Origin: Phallusia fumigata
Lineage: Eukaryota; Chordata; Ascidiacea; Phlebobranchia; Ascidiidae
Reading direction: 5' to 3'
Assembly (NCBI GenBank): GCA_008931825.1
Contig: QXVZ01027297.1
Span: forward strand, 1 to 25,267
Length of the DNA stretch: 25,267 nt
This document shows positions 1 through 10,002 of this stretch, one piece after another (the first letter of the stretch is position 1; every line of letters begins with the position of its first letter). The position numbers were made by a program, and so were the translations under genes. Under the pieces are notes generated by a model. It had not been told where the DNA came from. It worked only from the letters and a program-made list of their open reading frames with translations, and did no database searches.

Positions 1-360
1 CTGTGTAGTTATACATACAACTTTTACCTGCCCTGCAAAGACTTGCAGCCGTGTCAGTTAGTTTTGCTGCCGGCTGTAAACTGTTGCAACACTAAAAGTT
101 GGGTCAATGCCTGTTTTACGTCGGAAACAACTATTTACAGGCATTTAAAACCACTTTTAAGAGTATTTTGCATTGGAAAATTTTAAAATACTACCACGTT
201 TAACCGTACCAAGTTCGGTAACAGGTTCGCCTCATGTTCAATTTCCATTTACAGCCTTGTCAAAATAAAAAATAAAGTCAAAAATAACCCGAAGTCAGGA
301 GTTTTTACTTGCTTAAAATACCTTCAAGCAATCATGTTATCATAATGTCCCGTTTGTTAG
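1..360. other. Non-coding, probably intron upstream of the first visible exon of integrin gene A
   Basis: No recognisable coding segment lies here. The stretch ends in a pyrimidine-rich acceptor (cccgtttgttag at 349-360) directly before an integrin propeller exon. It is therefore read as the end of an intron, with the signal peptide and earlier propeller blades of gene A lying upstream of the window. Confidence 0.55.
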
Positions 361-564
361 GCGGCAAGCGACTATCAGCCTTTGGAATTGAACGGTGAAC
401 AGCGAGCTGGGGGAAGGTTTGGAACTGCAATTGCTCTTGCCGGTGACCTGAACGACGACGGCTTCAATGACGTCATCATAGGCGCTCCCCTGACCGAGGG
501 GGACAGAGGGGCGATCTTTGTTTACCACGGAAGTTCATCTGGAGTTGATACATCGTTGAAACAG
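361..564 (+). CDS. Gene A exon 1 in window: FG-GAP propeller blade
   Basis: The exon encodes RFGTAIALAGDLNDDGFND followed by VIIGAP, the FG-GAP repeat with its calcium-binding loop (D-x-N-x-D-x-x-x-D), typical of the late blades of the integrin propeller. It ends in phase 0 at AAACAG before a GTGAAG donor. The acceptor could be at 360 (tttgttag) or at 378 (ctatcag). Both are phase 0, so the first six codons are uncertain. A 457-nt intron with nothing recognisable follows. Confidence 0.9.
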
Positions 565-3500
565 GTGAAGTTTAATGGAAAGTTTCCACGGTATAAAACT
601 ATTTAGGTTGCGTGTCTCAAGCAACTCACTCACTCTAAGACGTCACTTCCTTCAACTGTCTTCAACTGACTGATTTTATCAGTCTTTGCGACAAAGAGGA
701 AGTGAAACTAGTGTAGTGCTTGAGCCAACTTCGGGTCTTAGAAAATATAAATTTATAAACGACAATTTAACGAAGAACTACATGAAATTTGTCAACCAAA
801 CAACTGACTGATTTTGGTCTCAAGAATGTAAAGTGCTTTAAATGTTACCAACCTCGGTGTGTTTTGTTTTTCCTAGCAAGCGATGAGCTTAAAATGGTAA
901 CTGGAAGTGTTAAAAACGGACTAATAACAAAACTTGCAAAATTTAAGGCTACTAAACTAACCTAAGGTTTAAGGCATGCTTTTTATGGCAGTTTTGTTAA
1001 CTCTAGTTGCATAATTCGCAGGTCATTTTGGCTTCCTCACTGAAAAGTGCCAACTTGCAATACTTCGGTCAATCTCTACAAGGCGGGGTTGATTTGGATG
1101 GCAACAGATATCCCGATGTGGCTGTGGGTGCTCCGAAAAGTGATACTGTCGTCATTTTCAGGTAGTCATCCACTCTTATAAGTGACCTAAAAGTTGTTAA
1201 AGCATAGCGATTCTTGGACTGCACAAAATGAAAGTCACCGTCAAAAAATAAAAAACAAACAGAGCAAATGAAACTACCATCGCACTGTTAGTGAAACCTG
1301 CTCTTAAGTACTTCCTTCCAAAGACAAAAATAAAACAAAACCTGAACTTAAAGGCCTTGCAACCTAATTTAGTTTCGTTTCTTATGGAACCTATTTTTAA
1401 GTCTCTTTGTCTGACGTCTTAGTCACCTAATGCGACAATGGTGCCCTACTGTCGACACTGATTCAATATTTCTATCCACACACTTGTATTCGCAGGACAC
1501 GGCCCGTTGTAAAGTTCACCAGCAGTATCACGTACAGTAAAACTAGCATCGACATCCTGGCGTGTTTCAACACCCCCAACCGCCAGTGTGTCAACATCAC
1601 TTCGTGTCTCTCCTACACAGGAAAATCGGTGGAACCCACTTTGGGTAAGTGTGGTTTCATATATGACAGTGGTTCTCAAACTTTTCAAAAATATGTCCAT
1701 GACGGTCTCTTAACGATGTTTGTGAAGACTCAGGGACCACTAACAAATCGACTCGGTCAACCTCACTTGATCACAATTTCACCTTTTCAGTGCCACAATT
1801 ACGTCAGTTGTTACTTGCCACGAAGCAGTATTGCGTGACGGTGCCACAAAGGGCAATCAACGCTGCATATTTTACTGACATTAAGAAGTTGCCAGTTTGC
1901 GCGATACAACACCGACAAAGTGAGACTAAAGACGTTTCACGGACCTCTGGGGACCGCCGACCTCACTTTAAGAACCACTAATATATGATGTCCTTGGTAT
2001 TTGCCACACTGTAACTTTAAATAAATCAGCGGAGCGACTTGTTCGATTTACAAACATATATGTGATTATAAAATTAAAGTCCTTTGTGCAACCCATTTAG
2101 CTTTGAGCGTTGCAAGCTTTGAATGATCAACGCTTTCCACTGCCAATATTTGCACTGTAACGTTATATAAATCAGTGCAGTAAATCATTAGGGTTGTATA
2201 TCCTTACTGATGAAAATATAAAATTATCAGATGTCGTTGTACATTGTATGGAACTTTAAGCGTGGCAATTGCAACTGACAATAACCTCTTTTTTCCACTT
2301 TCACTGAAATCTTAAGCTTTTATCGTGCTTTGCAGAGATACTTTACAACACCTCGATCGATCCCCTGCTGAACCGCATAGAATTCAGAACCGCAGCGAAC
2401 GCAACGAGTGGTGATTCGGTGGACAGTGGAAGTATCAACTTGACAAAGGACGCCCAGATTTGCTGGAGCCGGGTTATATACGTCAAGGTAATATAACTTG
2501 TTGTTGTTATGAACCGGTGTATAACATGAGAATACAGGATGTCCTCTCGCAGCTGTAATTATCATTGAGGTTGTGTAATGGTTCGTAGTTCCTCTTGCTG
2601 GCAGCAGCACGGGTACAATATCTAGTTGCAAGATCTTATGTATGATTAATAGTAGTAGGGGACTTATGCATTGCAAGTCTTCAACGACAATCATTCAGCC
2701 TTCAGGATAAAAACAAGCAAAGTAGGGGCAGAACCCATCCTTTAAAAATATTTTTTTGCAAAAGGAGCAAGTCTGTTTGGGGTAATTATGCCGGGATTAG
2801 GTTTACCCAAAAAGCATGCATTTATGTTGCTGCGACCTCAGATGATATGATGTTGTTTTTTACAGCAAAACATTCAGGACTACACTGCGGTTTTGTCAGG
2901 AACCATGACCTACGACTTGACTGAAGCTCATAAGGCCCTTGCCCTTTCATCTGTTAGAGATCCGTAAGTTGTTCTGGACATAAAGAAAGTCATACCAAGA
3001 TGTGATATAATATACTTAGGAGGCGTTAATAGTAATCTGTGACATGCTGAAATTATTTCTGGTGCCAAATATGTTACTAACCTCTTGAGTTTCAAAGCCA
3101 ATTTAAGTTAATTATTTCTGCACGTCCAACAAACCAACAACTTTCATATTAAAACGTTTGCAAGTTTCGGCATCAATTCCAATGCAATACATAGTTAGAC
3201 TGCATTTTGTTTAAGTGTCTTGGCTTTGCTATTTGAAGTTAAATTTCGTCACGTCAAAAGGTTTTTTGATTAAATGTTCTGTTTTCAGATCCATACCTAA
3301 CGTTGCCAAGGCGCAGACTGAGTTCTCCAAGAAGTGCGGCCCTGACAAAGTTTGTTCATACGATTTGCAGGTTGATGTCGGAATTACTTTGCCATCGAAC
3401 ATAAAGCTGTAAGTGCGGCCGTTTAAAACCCCAAACTAAGTCTCTTTCAAAAAACTGAGCAAACGTTAAGGTCATCTTTAACACCAAATTACCACTACGA

Positions 3501-6500
3501 TGGAGGAATCGTGTTTGCTCAATAATAAAACATGTTTTTTGTAAGCTTCATATAATTTTTGGTGCGCAAAATTTATACTAACTCACCTATTGAAGTATTT
3601 TTATGTTCACACCGGCAGTTGTACTAATACATTGCCCAAAATCTATTCACAGACCCGGTATGAGTGAAGATCTGAGCAACAACGGTAGAAAACTTGTTGT
3701 GACTCGTGAAACCTCGGTGACTCCTGTTGTTGTGCGAGTGAATCTGACCAATGCAGGGGAAAACGCGTTCGATACACGAGTCCAAATCAATTACACATCA
3801 GCTTTAAGCTGGACTGTGGTAAGTAGTATAAAGAAAATGTATTTCTAACGATGTCACATTATTTAACTTGAGTGGATGCTAGTCTAACATGGCCTGTTAT
3901 GCTGTTGGAGAAACGCCCATCGACAACGCAAACACTAACAAATTTCGCAGATGCAGATTTTATTGTAACTAAAGCTAATGTAAAGACTTTTAAATGGCCG
4001 TATACAGGGTTACTGTACAGTTTTTGGATAGGTCTGTAAAATTGTTAAGCATTAGAAATGTTTAAACAAAGTAAATTAGGGTTACGCCACGAGTTTTGGC
4101 AAACTATTTACGTCCGATGTCTCAACAAGGCAAATACCAACAATTGGTCTATCTTGTTGAATCTCGCTTATAAACCCTTATTACCATCCATTCATTACTT
4201 CCAATTCTGAAATCAACCTATGTCTTTACACCTGTACATTAATAGATGGAGGAAATTAGAAGTTCAAACGGGTACAGCCCTTGTGTGCAAGAGATAAGCG
4301 ATTTGACCAAACAGAACATGAAAGTCCTCCGCTACGTTCACAACACAACACTCGGAAGCATCATGCAAGAAAACGACTGGGTAGGTTCGATAAGCTGCAA
4401 GAAAACTACCTTGCCAATACGCTGTATAGATTATTAGTGTGGATAGGCAGTGGATGCCGAAAGTTTAAGTACGGGATCAATATTACAGTACATGCTGTGA
4501 AATTCTCACAGGAAAATACATAGGGATTAAGACTTCGGTAACTTCTGCCGCAAACTGAGATTTGGAATGTTTGTAATACAATTTTCATACTACGACAAGG
4601 ATCTTAGTAAGGGGATCCAATACAGAATCACAAATTGGGACAAAATTCTTAATCGTTTGTGGCAAAACTTATCATTAAGATATTTTACTCTTTAGTGTGC
4701 CTTCGTATTGAAGTTTTCCACAAGCAGCCTGAAGGATCGCGGAAATATTGGCAACGTTGAGGTCTCAGTGCTTGCTCAAACGTAAGTAGTACAGTAAATC
4801 AGGTGTGATCATCGATGTTGTGGTTTTTTATCTTTTTTTGCAATCACCTTTGGAACAATCAATACGCATCTGTTCACAACCTTCATTAAAAACAGCCAGC
4901 CCAAATAGCCTTCAAAAGCGACATGCTTTACTCAATAAACGCTTCGGCAATAACTCATGCCATCATCAGTGATATACGACTTCCAAGCACGCAGGTATGC
5001 ATGTACGCAAATGGGGAAACGTGAAGATAAGAAGGTGCGATAACAATGCGTCATAGATAGTACGAAAAAAGAGACCTACTAATTCAGATAAGAAAGTCGC
5101 TTTTAGGAACTATTTGGGCCTGCATGTTTTTTGTTTGTTTCATTTTTTCCGATTGTTATGTTTTTCCACTTCAGAGCCACTGGATACCAGAACGACACCG
5201 ACAAGACTAACAATCTTAGAAGCAACAATTATGACGTCGTATATACGTCACAGGCTGAACTTGCAAAGTAAGTGACGTGACATGTACTCTTGAAAAATTG
5301 ATGGCAAATTTTAATTTTTTCCTGTTGATTACAAGCTTAGGGATTAATTAACCACTGTTAGCAGTAAACACACGCTTCAGAGGTCTAAGGCTTTTATACC
5401 ACGGAAAGTACGGCATAGGAAATGATTGCGCAACATAAAAACTCATTCAAAAATCGTTACCGTGCACATAAAAAAACGAAAATTGGCCACTTAGACTCAA
5501 TCGGAGATTAATTACATGTAAAGCAAATAGCAATTAAAATGTTTTGTTAAAACTAGGTGGCCTTAAGAAATTTATTGTATTGGCTGCACACGAATTTGCA
5601 GTAACTGCGCAACGTACACTAAACGGCGGCAGAGCCTTCAAAACGGCGTTCTTATCATTTTCTTTGTTGATGGTTTTCAACAGGAAACTAATTCCCGACG
5701 AAGCCCGCTTCAATTTTACGACAACAAACGACACCGTCGTGTCAGTACAAGAGGTTGGAAACGGAAGCGCAGATCTCACCATACAATACGAGGTAACATC
5801 ACATGATATTTCCTGTTATCTGAACCCACGTCACAGCTTATTACTCACTTTGGTTTAATAATGATTGCTGCTATTAATGCCTGACAGAAACGTGATTTGT
5901 TCTATAGACCTATGGTATGATGAATCATTGGTCTTTTAGATACGCCTGATTACTAACTTAGTTTGTTTTTTGTAGGTTAAAGGCCTAGGCTTTGCGAACA
6001 TCCCAGCTTCAACTCTGTCTCTGGACTTTCCGAGCAAACTCAACAACATTACTCATCTGCTGTACCCGTTTAAAGTGGACTGCGTGCCTTCTTCGGTAAG
6101 CTTACAACAACAAATTTTTGTGTGGCTCAAGAACATGTTGCTTGCTGGCTTTAGTTTAAATTCACTATCAGCAGTAAAAAGATAAAGTCACACACTGAAT
6201 TTTTTGGGACACCAAACATGGATTTGTTTATAACTTTCATTAAAAAATACTTCTGACCCAAATAGTTCTTGAAAGCGAGATACTTTATTCACCAAACGTT
6301 TTTGCAATAACTCATGCCATCATCAGTGATACAATAAAGCTAACAACAGACAAACTTTGAACTTTTGGAAAACAATATCCTTAAAACCAACGAGTTGTAA
6401 TGATTCCACTGATTCCACAGTGTATCAGATTGCAGGGGTTCAGACAACTAAGTCCGAAAACCCTTGTGCATATGTTTTTAGCGAAGCTGTATTTAAAATG

Positions 6501-8687
6501 CCATTTATCACATCTAGGCGTCGACAACCTGCGCTTGTGATCAAGCCCTGATCAATCCCTACCAACTTTCGCTGGATCCCAGAAACGAAAACAACACAAA
6601 CGGACCAAATGTGACGATGTATCCCAACCCAGTTCCATTCACAAAACCTATCAACTTCGTAAGTTTAAGCTACAGCTACACCCATGTACCTATTTAATTG
6701 GAAATCAGTGTTGTAGCGTATGCTGTTAGGCAAAACTAAACAAAGTGCGTGGTTTCTTTTGTAGTTCCATTGTATTTTTTGTGTTTTTTATTGTAGTTTT
6801 TACTGTAGTTAATAGTTTTTCATGTGCCCTAAAACATATGCAACGTCTTTGCCCAACAGTGCCCCCTTGCGATCTTTTAGGTAACCGGAATTTGTTGTGT
6901 TAATTTTAGTGGCTGTTGATAACTTGTAGCGAAATCAAGCCTGATTTTCTTTACCGGGGCACTTTATCACAGCAACATACAAAATGCTCACACCAGTATT
7001 TGTTTACACACAGGATTGCTCGGACGCATCTGCTAACCGAAGTCACTGTGGCTCACTCGTGTGCAACATAAAGAATTTGGGAGAGCAGGACAAGATTATG
7101 TTCACTGTCAAGTTTCGGTTGTGGACTAAAGCACTGAATTTCGAGGTTAGCTGACAAACTGCTTAAATAAGTACTCGTTCAAGCCAGATTTAGTAAAGTT
7201 TGCTTAATGAAATCAGATTTAGCAAGTTGTTGCAAACAAAGAGAAGTATTTAGAGTTAGACAATGCTTATGATAAAAACGTTGTCTTTGATATAAAAACT
7301 GTCTTCAAGTTACGCCTTTGTAACTGGTGCAGTCAATGGGAGGTGTAATATACATGGGGGATTTTTTAATAACTTTGTTTTTCGTTTTTCACAGAATCTC
7401 AACGACACCGTATTCAAATCAGTGATAACCCACGACACTTCTCCATCTACTTTCATCGTCTTTCCCGATGGAACAAAGAAAAGCATCATTAAGAAATTGG
7501 TGGGTAAAAACTTTATTGCTGGCTGGAAAACAACCGCTCTTCAAGATTACAGGAAAATGGCTGTCACATTTCACACAAGCTGTCACAAAAATGACAATGC
7601 AAATCTCTTTGAGACAAACATTTAGTGGTATAAATATATAATCACTTAAATTACGTAAAACTAACAATAAAATTGGTATTATAAGGTGACTTTTCGGAAG
7701 ACCAGACGTCATATTCGGGCTAACAATAGTAAATATAGCGACATTGACGACAGGTGTATGAGTTTTTAACGCATTGTGCGTCATTAAGTTGTCATCTCCT
7801 GCGTATTAATGGTAAACAAATCGGAAGAGGGTGTGCAAAAACTCGATTGTCACCCAAGCCATTTACCCAATGCCCAAGTGTTTTAAATTGTTTGCAACAT
7901 AAAACGCACATATCAAAATCAAAACACTTGGGTTTTGGTTTTCCCATACCCTTCTTTGCATCATACCAAATTACAAACTTTTTCCGCTTCGATATCTTAA
8001 TAATTGATGTTATTTTTCAATTATTTGCTTAGATCGATTTCCCAGTGAAGAAATACTATCCCCCGCTACCAATACCGGTACCCACAGATCTTTTGTGGGT
8101 TTACATTGTTGCTGCGATCGCCGGGCTCCTTCTGCTCATCATTATTATAGTCGTTATGTGGAAGGTGAGATCAATTTTTTTTTAATATTGACAAGAAAAA
8201 GTATTGACTCGAGGAATTTGTATGTTTGATTGGTAGTATAGAGCAACAGTCGTAAGCCCTGTGGTCATGGTTTTATGTCTTAACATAGGTGAACTTTTGT
8301 TGTCGCTCTCGTACTAATATATGAAGTATGGTTTAACTGAGAAAACTGTTCTTTTATGAACACAAGAAACGGACTTGAAGCGTGGCGTGATTGAAAACAT
8401 AACTGCTAGAAAACTTGTATACTACACCATGATGATGACAACAACAATTTTCGAAACGTTTGCATTACGATGTATTCACTACATACAGGCTCTCTAGCAG
8501 ATATGCTTTTAATTAAAGCTACTCTTATATGTGCTGAAATTAACAAAAGTTTTATGTATTCGCGCAGACTGGCTTCTTTAAGAGCAAATACGCTGACATG
8601 AAACAGGAGGCACTGGAGTGGAACGAGGCGGGGGGCGGGGCAAATGGGGCTATGGACCAATCAACGGAGGGAATGCTGGATTCGTGA
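361..8687 (+). CDS. Gene A: integrin alpha chain, 3' part (17 exons, 5' end outside the window)
   Basis: Integrin alpha chains pair with a beta chain as plasma-membrane receptors for extracellular matrix or other ligands. Seventeen exons read here in one consistent frame: 361-564, 1022-1161, 1496-1644, 2336-2487, 2866-2963, 3289-3408, 3653-3818, 4246-4380, 4696-4781, 5175-5267, 5684-5792, 5976-6095, 6518-6658, 7014-7145, 7395-7499, 8033-8164 and 8568-8687. They sum to 2202 nt (733 codons plus stop), and every splice phase agrees with the next. In order they encode two FG-GAP propeller blades with calcium loops (DLNDDGFND, DLDGNRYPD), the RTRPVV start of the thigh domain, cysteine-bearing thigh and calf domains, a single transmembrane helix and the cytoplasmic GFFKS motif. 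Introns run from 183 to 691 nt and all have GT/AG borders. The signal peptide and first blades are missing, so whether this chain has an I domain cannot be seen. Orthology to a named alpha chain was not determined. Confidence 0.93.
1022..1161 (+). CDS. Gene A exon 2: last FG-GAP propeller blade
   Basis: The exon reads VILASSLKSANLQYFGQSL, then the calcium loop DLDGNRYPD and VAVGAP, which is the canonical last propeller blade of integrin alpha chains. The acceptor is attcgcag and the donor is ttcag|gtagtc. The exon ends in phase 2, and the split codon gives the Arg of RTRPVV with the next exon. A 334-nt intron follows. Confidence 0.92.
1496..1644 (+). CDS. Gene A exon 3: end of propeller and start of thigh domain
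   Basis: The spliced product begins RTRPVVKFTSSITYS, matching the conserved R-x-R-P-V-V that opens the thigh domain. CFNTPNRQC and the later C and YTG motifs match the conserved disulfide region after it. The acceptor is attcgcag and the donor is ttgg|gtaagt, phase 1. The 691-nt intron that follows (1645-2335) has no recognisable gene. Confidence 0.93.
2336..2487 (+). CDS. Gene A exon 4: thigh domain
   Basis: In frame with exon 3, it encodes EILYNTSIDPLLNRIEFR and later AQICWSRVIYVK. A single Cys and an N-glycosylation sequon (NTS) are visible. The acceptor is gctttgcag and the donor is gtcaag|gtaata, phase 0. Assignment to the thigh domain rests on its position in the chain. Confidence 0.85.
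2866..2963 (+). CDS. Gene A exon 5: thigh domain
   Basis: It encodes QNIQDYTAVLSGTMTYDLTE, continuing the frame. The acceptor is ttttttacag and the donor is gatcc|gtaagt, phase 2. It resembles the beta-strand-rich integrin thigh region but has no diagnostic motif of its own; the call depends on frame continuity with its neighbours. Confidence 0.82.
3289..3408 (+). CDS. Gene A exon 6: thigh/calf region with paired cysteines
   Basis: After the split Pro codon it reads SIPNVAKAQTEFSKKCG and then DKVCSYDLQVDV. The C...C pair next to a D-L-x-V strand matches the conserved C-x(5-7)-C-x-x-D-L of integrin alpha thigh/calf domains. The acceptor is gttttcag and the donor is aagct|gtaagt, phase 2. Confidence 0.88.
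3653..3818 (+). CDS. Gene A exon 7: calf region strand-rich segment
   Basis: It reads LVVTRETSVTPVVVRVNLTN, then AGENAFDTRVQINY. This is the integrin pattern of a beta strand, N-x-GE-x-A-(F/Y), then a second strand. The acceptor is tctattcacag and the donor is actgtg|gtaagt; the exon starts by completing a phase-2 codon and ends in phase 0. Confidence 0.9.
4246..4380 (+). CDS. Gene A exon 8: calf region
   Basis: It is open in the frame set by its neighbours and encodes MEEIRSSNGYSPCVQEISDL and ends in ENDW before gtaggt. The initial ATG is an internal methionine after an AG acceptor (attaatag), not a start. The sequence itself is weakly conserved; the call rests on splice sites and phase 0/0 continuity. 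Confidence 0.8.
4696..4781 (+). CDS. Gene A exon 9: calf region
   Basis: It encodes CAFVLKFSTSSLKDRGNIG followed by NVEVSVLAQ. The hydrophobic/serine beta-strand pattern and L-x-V fit an integrin calf domain. The acceptor is ctctttag and the donor is tcaaac|gtaagt, phase 2. Confidence 0.82.
4849..4975. repeat. Dispersed intronic repeat, copy 1
   Basis: This intron segment resembles 6201-6332 in another intron of the same gene. The most similar part is taactcatgccatcatcag at 4951, with a shared cattaaaaa and cccaaatag core. No coding potential or clear terminal repeats were found. Confidence 0.6.
5175..5267 (+). CDS. Gene A exon 10: calf region
   Basis: It encodes TATGYQNDTDKTNNLRSNNY and then DVVYTSQAELAK. 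The acceptor is ccacttcag and the donor is gcaaa|gtaagt. It enters and leaves in phase 2, joining exons 9 and 11 without a shift. Confidence 0.82.
5684..5792 (+). CDS. Gene A exon 11: calf region
   Basis: It reads KLIPDEARFNFTTTNDTVVS and then GSADLTIQYEV across the next junction. Integrin calf-2 domains typically carry such a strand before the V-x-N-x-G segment. The acceptor is gttttcaacag and the donor is tacgag|gtaaca, phase 0. Confidence 0.85.
5976..6095 (+). CDS. Gene A exon 12: calf-2, the strand and L-x-x-P core
   Basis: It encodes VKGLGFANIPASTLSLDFPS and then LLYPFKVDCV. The pattern N-x-G-x-(S/T)-x-L-x-L-x-(F/W)-P followed by L-L-Y-P matches calf-2 of integrin alpha chains. The acceptor is ttttttgtag and the donor is tcttcg|gtaagc, phase 0. 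Confidence 0.9.
6201..6332. repeat. Dispersed intronic repeat, copy 2
   Basis: This matches 4849-4975, again best over aactcatgccatcatcagtg at 6310 and the upstream cattaaaaaa core. It lies within the 422-nt intron between gene A exons 12 and 13. The family is not identified. Confidence 0.6.
6518..6658 (+). CDS. Gene A exon 13: calf-2
   Basis: It encodes ASTTCACDQALINPYQLSLD and ends PVPFTKPINF. The phase-0 acceptor is cacatctag and the donor is aacttc|gtaagt. The cysteines are expected in the calf-2 disulfide loops. The coding call depends on phase and splice continuity. Confidence 0.82.
7014..7145 (+). CDS. Gene A exon 14: calf-2 cysteine-rich end
   Basis: It reads DCSDASANRSHCGSLVCNIK, then LGEQDKIMFTVKFRLW. 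This matches the conserved integrin calf-2 pattern with C-x-x-(L/V)-x-C, a Gly-rich turn and then F-x-V-x-x-R-L-W. The acceptor is acacacag and the donor is ttcgag|gttagc, phase 0. Confidence 0.92.
7395..7499 (+). CDS. Gene A exon 15: last extracellular exon
   Basis: It reads NLNDTVFKSVITHDTSPSTF, then VFPDGTKKSIIKKL. It is the membrane-proximal end of calf-2. The donor is chosen as ttg|gtgggt at 7500 because it keeps phase 0 with the transmembrane exon. The stronger-looking ggtaaaa four bases on (GT at 7504) would shift the frame and lose the transmembrane helix. Confidence 0.85.
8033..8164 (+). CDS. Gene A exon 16: transmembrane exon
   Basis: It encodes IDFPVKKYYPPLPIPVPTDL followed by the helix LWVYIVAAIAGLLLLIIIIV and then VMWK at the membrane exit. 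This is the single-pass helix with the conserved W-K just before GFFK. The acceptor is atttgcttag and the donor is tggaag|gtgaga, phase 0. Confidence 0.95.
8568..8687 (+). CDS. Gene A exon 17: cytoplasmic tail and stop
   Basis: It encodes TGFFKSKYADMKQEALEWNE and ends in MLDS followed by TGA at 8685-8687. GFFKS is the membrane-proximal alpha-chain motif that clasps the beta tail. A glycine-rich stretch (EAGGGANGA) follows. The acceptor is attcgcgcag. Confidence 0.95.
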   Translation, partial: TGFFKSKYADMKQEALEWNEAGGGANGAMDQSTEGMLDS

Positions 8688-9245
8688 GCAGAAAACATTA
8701 TGCGAATCTAAAGTGCTGGAATCCAGCAAAAGCAGTCGGCCAACGACAAAAAACACGCGAAGACAAGCTACAGTCGGGTGTTTTAAACGTCTTGGACACA
8801 ACGAGTGTTTTTTTGCGTTTATTTTATCTATTTTTTTGCTCAGTTCCTTCTTCTGTATGTGCACAGTAAGCAACCAGCTTTTTCCGTATATTACATTGTG
8901 TCCATGTTGTGTATATCACCGCTACGTTCTCGCACGAGGAAACTAATTCGCCGTCCTTAAGCGTATGCAAATTTTTGTGTGTCTGGTTGCGACTTTGAAA
9001 TCTGTACGCGGCGGCAAGGTACCATCAAATCAATATAATGTTGCAAAACGAGAACCATCATCAAAACCCCTAGAATATCTAAAAAATAAAATATCTCTTT
9101 TTCCGATGGTCTAGTTAAGCGTCTCTTTCGTCTAGTTAAGTGAGAGTCTAACCAATTATATGCCGTCGTGTTAAACCCTTCGTCGAGTTACGCGTATTGA
9201 TTTATCTGTTGGTCAAGCAAGTGCAAATAAAACTTTGTTACAAAC
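8688..9245 (+). other. Gene A 3' UTR
   Basis: Sequence downstream of the gene A stop. It is conserved in the duplicate at 12645-13204 and, in part, after 16137. A poly(A) signal AATAAA lies at 9226-9231, and similarity to the duplicates changes character shortly after it. That fits a transcript end near 9245, but the cleavage site is not visible. Confidence 0.6.
9226..9231 (+). terminator. Probable polyadenylation signal of gene A
   Basis: Canonical AATAAA about 540 nt past the stop codon. It is conserved in the copies at 13183-13188 and 16451-16456. An earlier aataaaa near 9085 is an alternative. Confidence 0.5.
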
Positions 9246-9264
9246 TAAATTTTCTCATTTAAGA

Positions 9265-9811
9265 TGTGACATAGGTGAAAAAAATTTCTCCAACAGTCGA
9301 AGTGTAGGTTGCCACACATATAAACAAATATGCAATTGATGAAATTGTAAAATCGGTGAAGTTTGTGAGGGAGCTTACTTTGTTAATACATTTGTATTAA
9401 AATTTAAATTTCGATTCGCAGTAAACCGGGCACAGGGAAATACCATCGCAATTATTCACTAAGTAGTTTTTAAACGCTTCGCGTCTATAGGTCCAGACAC
9501 ACGTAGGCCAAATACGAAAACATTCAACTTAGATCCTACAATATCGCATCCGACAAGAAATGCCAAATTGGACAGACTGTTGTGTGTACAATACAATTCC
9601 TTGCCGCTTAAAATCGCAACAATTTGAATTCCTATTTTTTCCCAATAACACATAGAAACGACTATAGTGTCCGCACTGTTGGCTACAGTGCTCCTAGCCC
9701 AACGTTTAAGTGCCCTCTTAATAATAGCTCTGGGCAATTAGTCGTTAAAAAGGATTTAGCGGCAATATTTAAAGCAGGCAATAACCTGACCAAAATTTAT
9801 TAAGCTAGAAT
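9265..9811. repeat. Intergenic module region before B' (copy of array elements)
   Basis: It starts with a degenerate copy of the module whose open form lies at 15596-15732. Here a stop interrupts it (gaagtgtag). It is followed by about 370 nt related to 15733-16030 and 17640-17945. No gene is supported. Confidence 0.55.
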
Positions 9812-10002
9812 ATGAGACAACTAGCATTCTCAAAGTTCGTGCATTTGATTTTTGTGCTGTTATATCTTGTCCCACCCACCTCGTCATACAACGTTGCAAA
9901 GAATGAGAATGATGCGACGTTTGTAAACTTAAGTACGAACACAGAGCAACCAGTATTTGCTGGGTACAGCTTAACCGTTCAAAACGTTGATGGAAATCTA
10001 AG
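9812..10002 (+). CDS. B' exon 1: signal peptide and mature N-terminus
   Basis: It starts MRQLAFSKFVHLIFVLLYLV, then PPTSSYNVAKNEN, with likely signal cleavage just before YNV. The donor is aatctaag|gtaaga, phase 2. The first eleven residues differ from all other copies and come from a different repeat (see findings). The start is the only ATG in frame before the hydrophobic core. Confidence 0.82.

Noticed and set aside
2320..2694. Minus-strand open frame of about 124 codons
   Set aside because: Antisense to gene A exon 4 and its following intron; the plus-strand exon has splice sites and phase continuity, the minus frame has neither.
7419..7784. Minus-strand open frame of about 120 codons, with a second version at 11467-11694
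   Set aside because: The two are related only because the region is inside the A/A' duplication. It overlaps a gene A exon antisense and has no recognisable domain.
8618..8946. Overlapping plus-strand frames over the gene A tail exon and 3' UTR (also 12575-12903)
   Set aside because: They are out of frame with the GFFKS tail exon, whose frame is fixed by the transmembrane exon and integrin homology.
9459..9737. Minus-strand open frame of 92 codons before B'
   Set aside because: Its relatives at 15780-16010 and 17700-17930 are interrupted, and no family is recognised.
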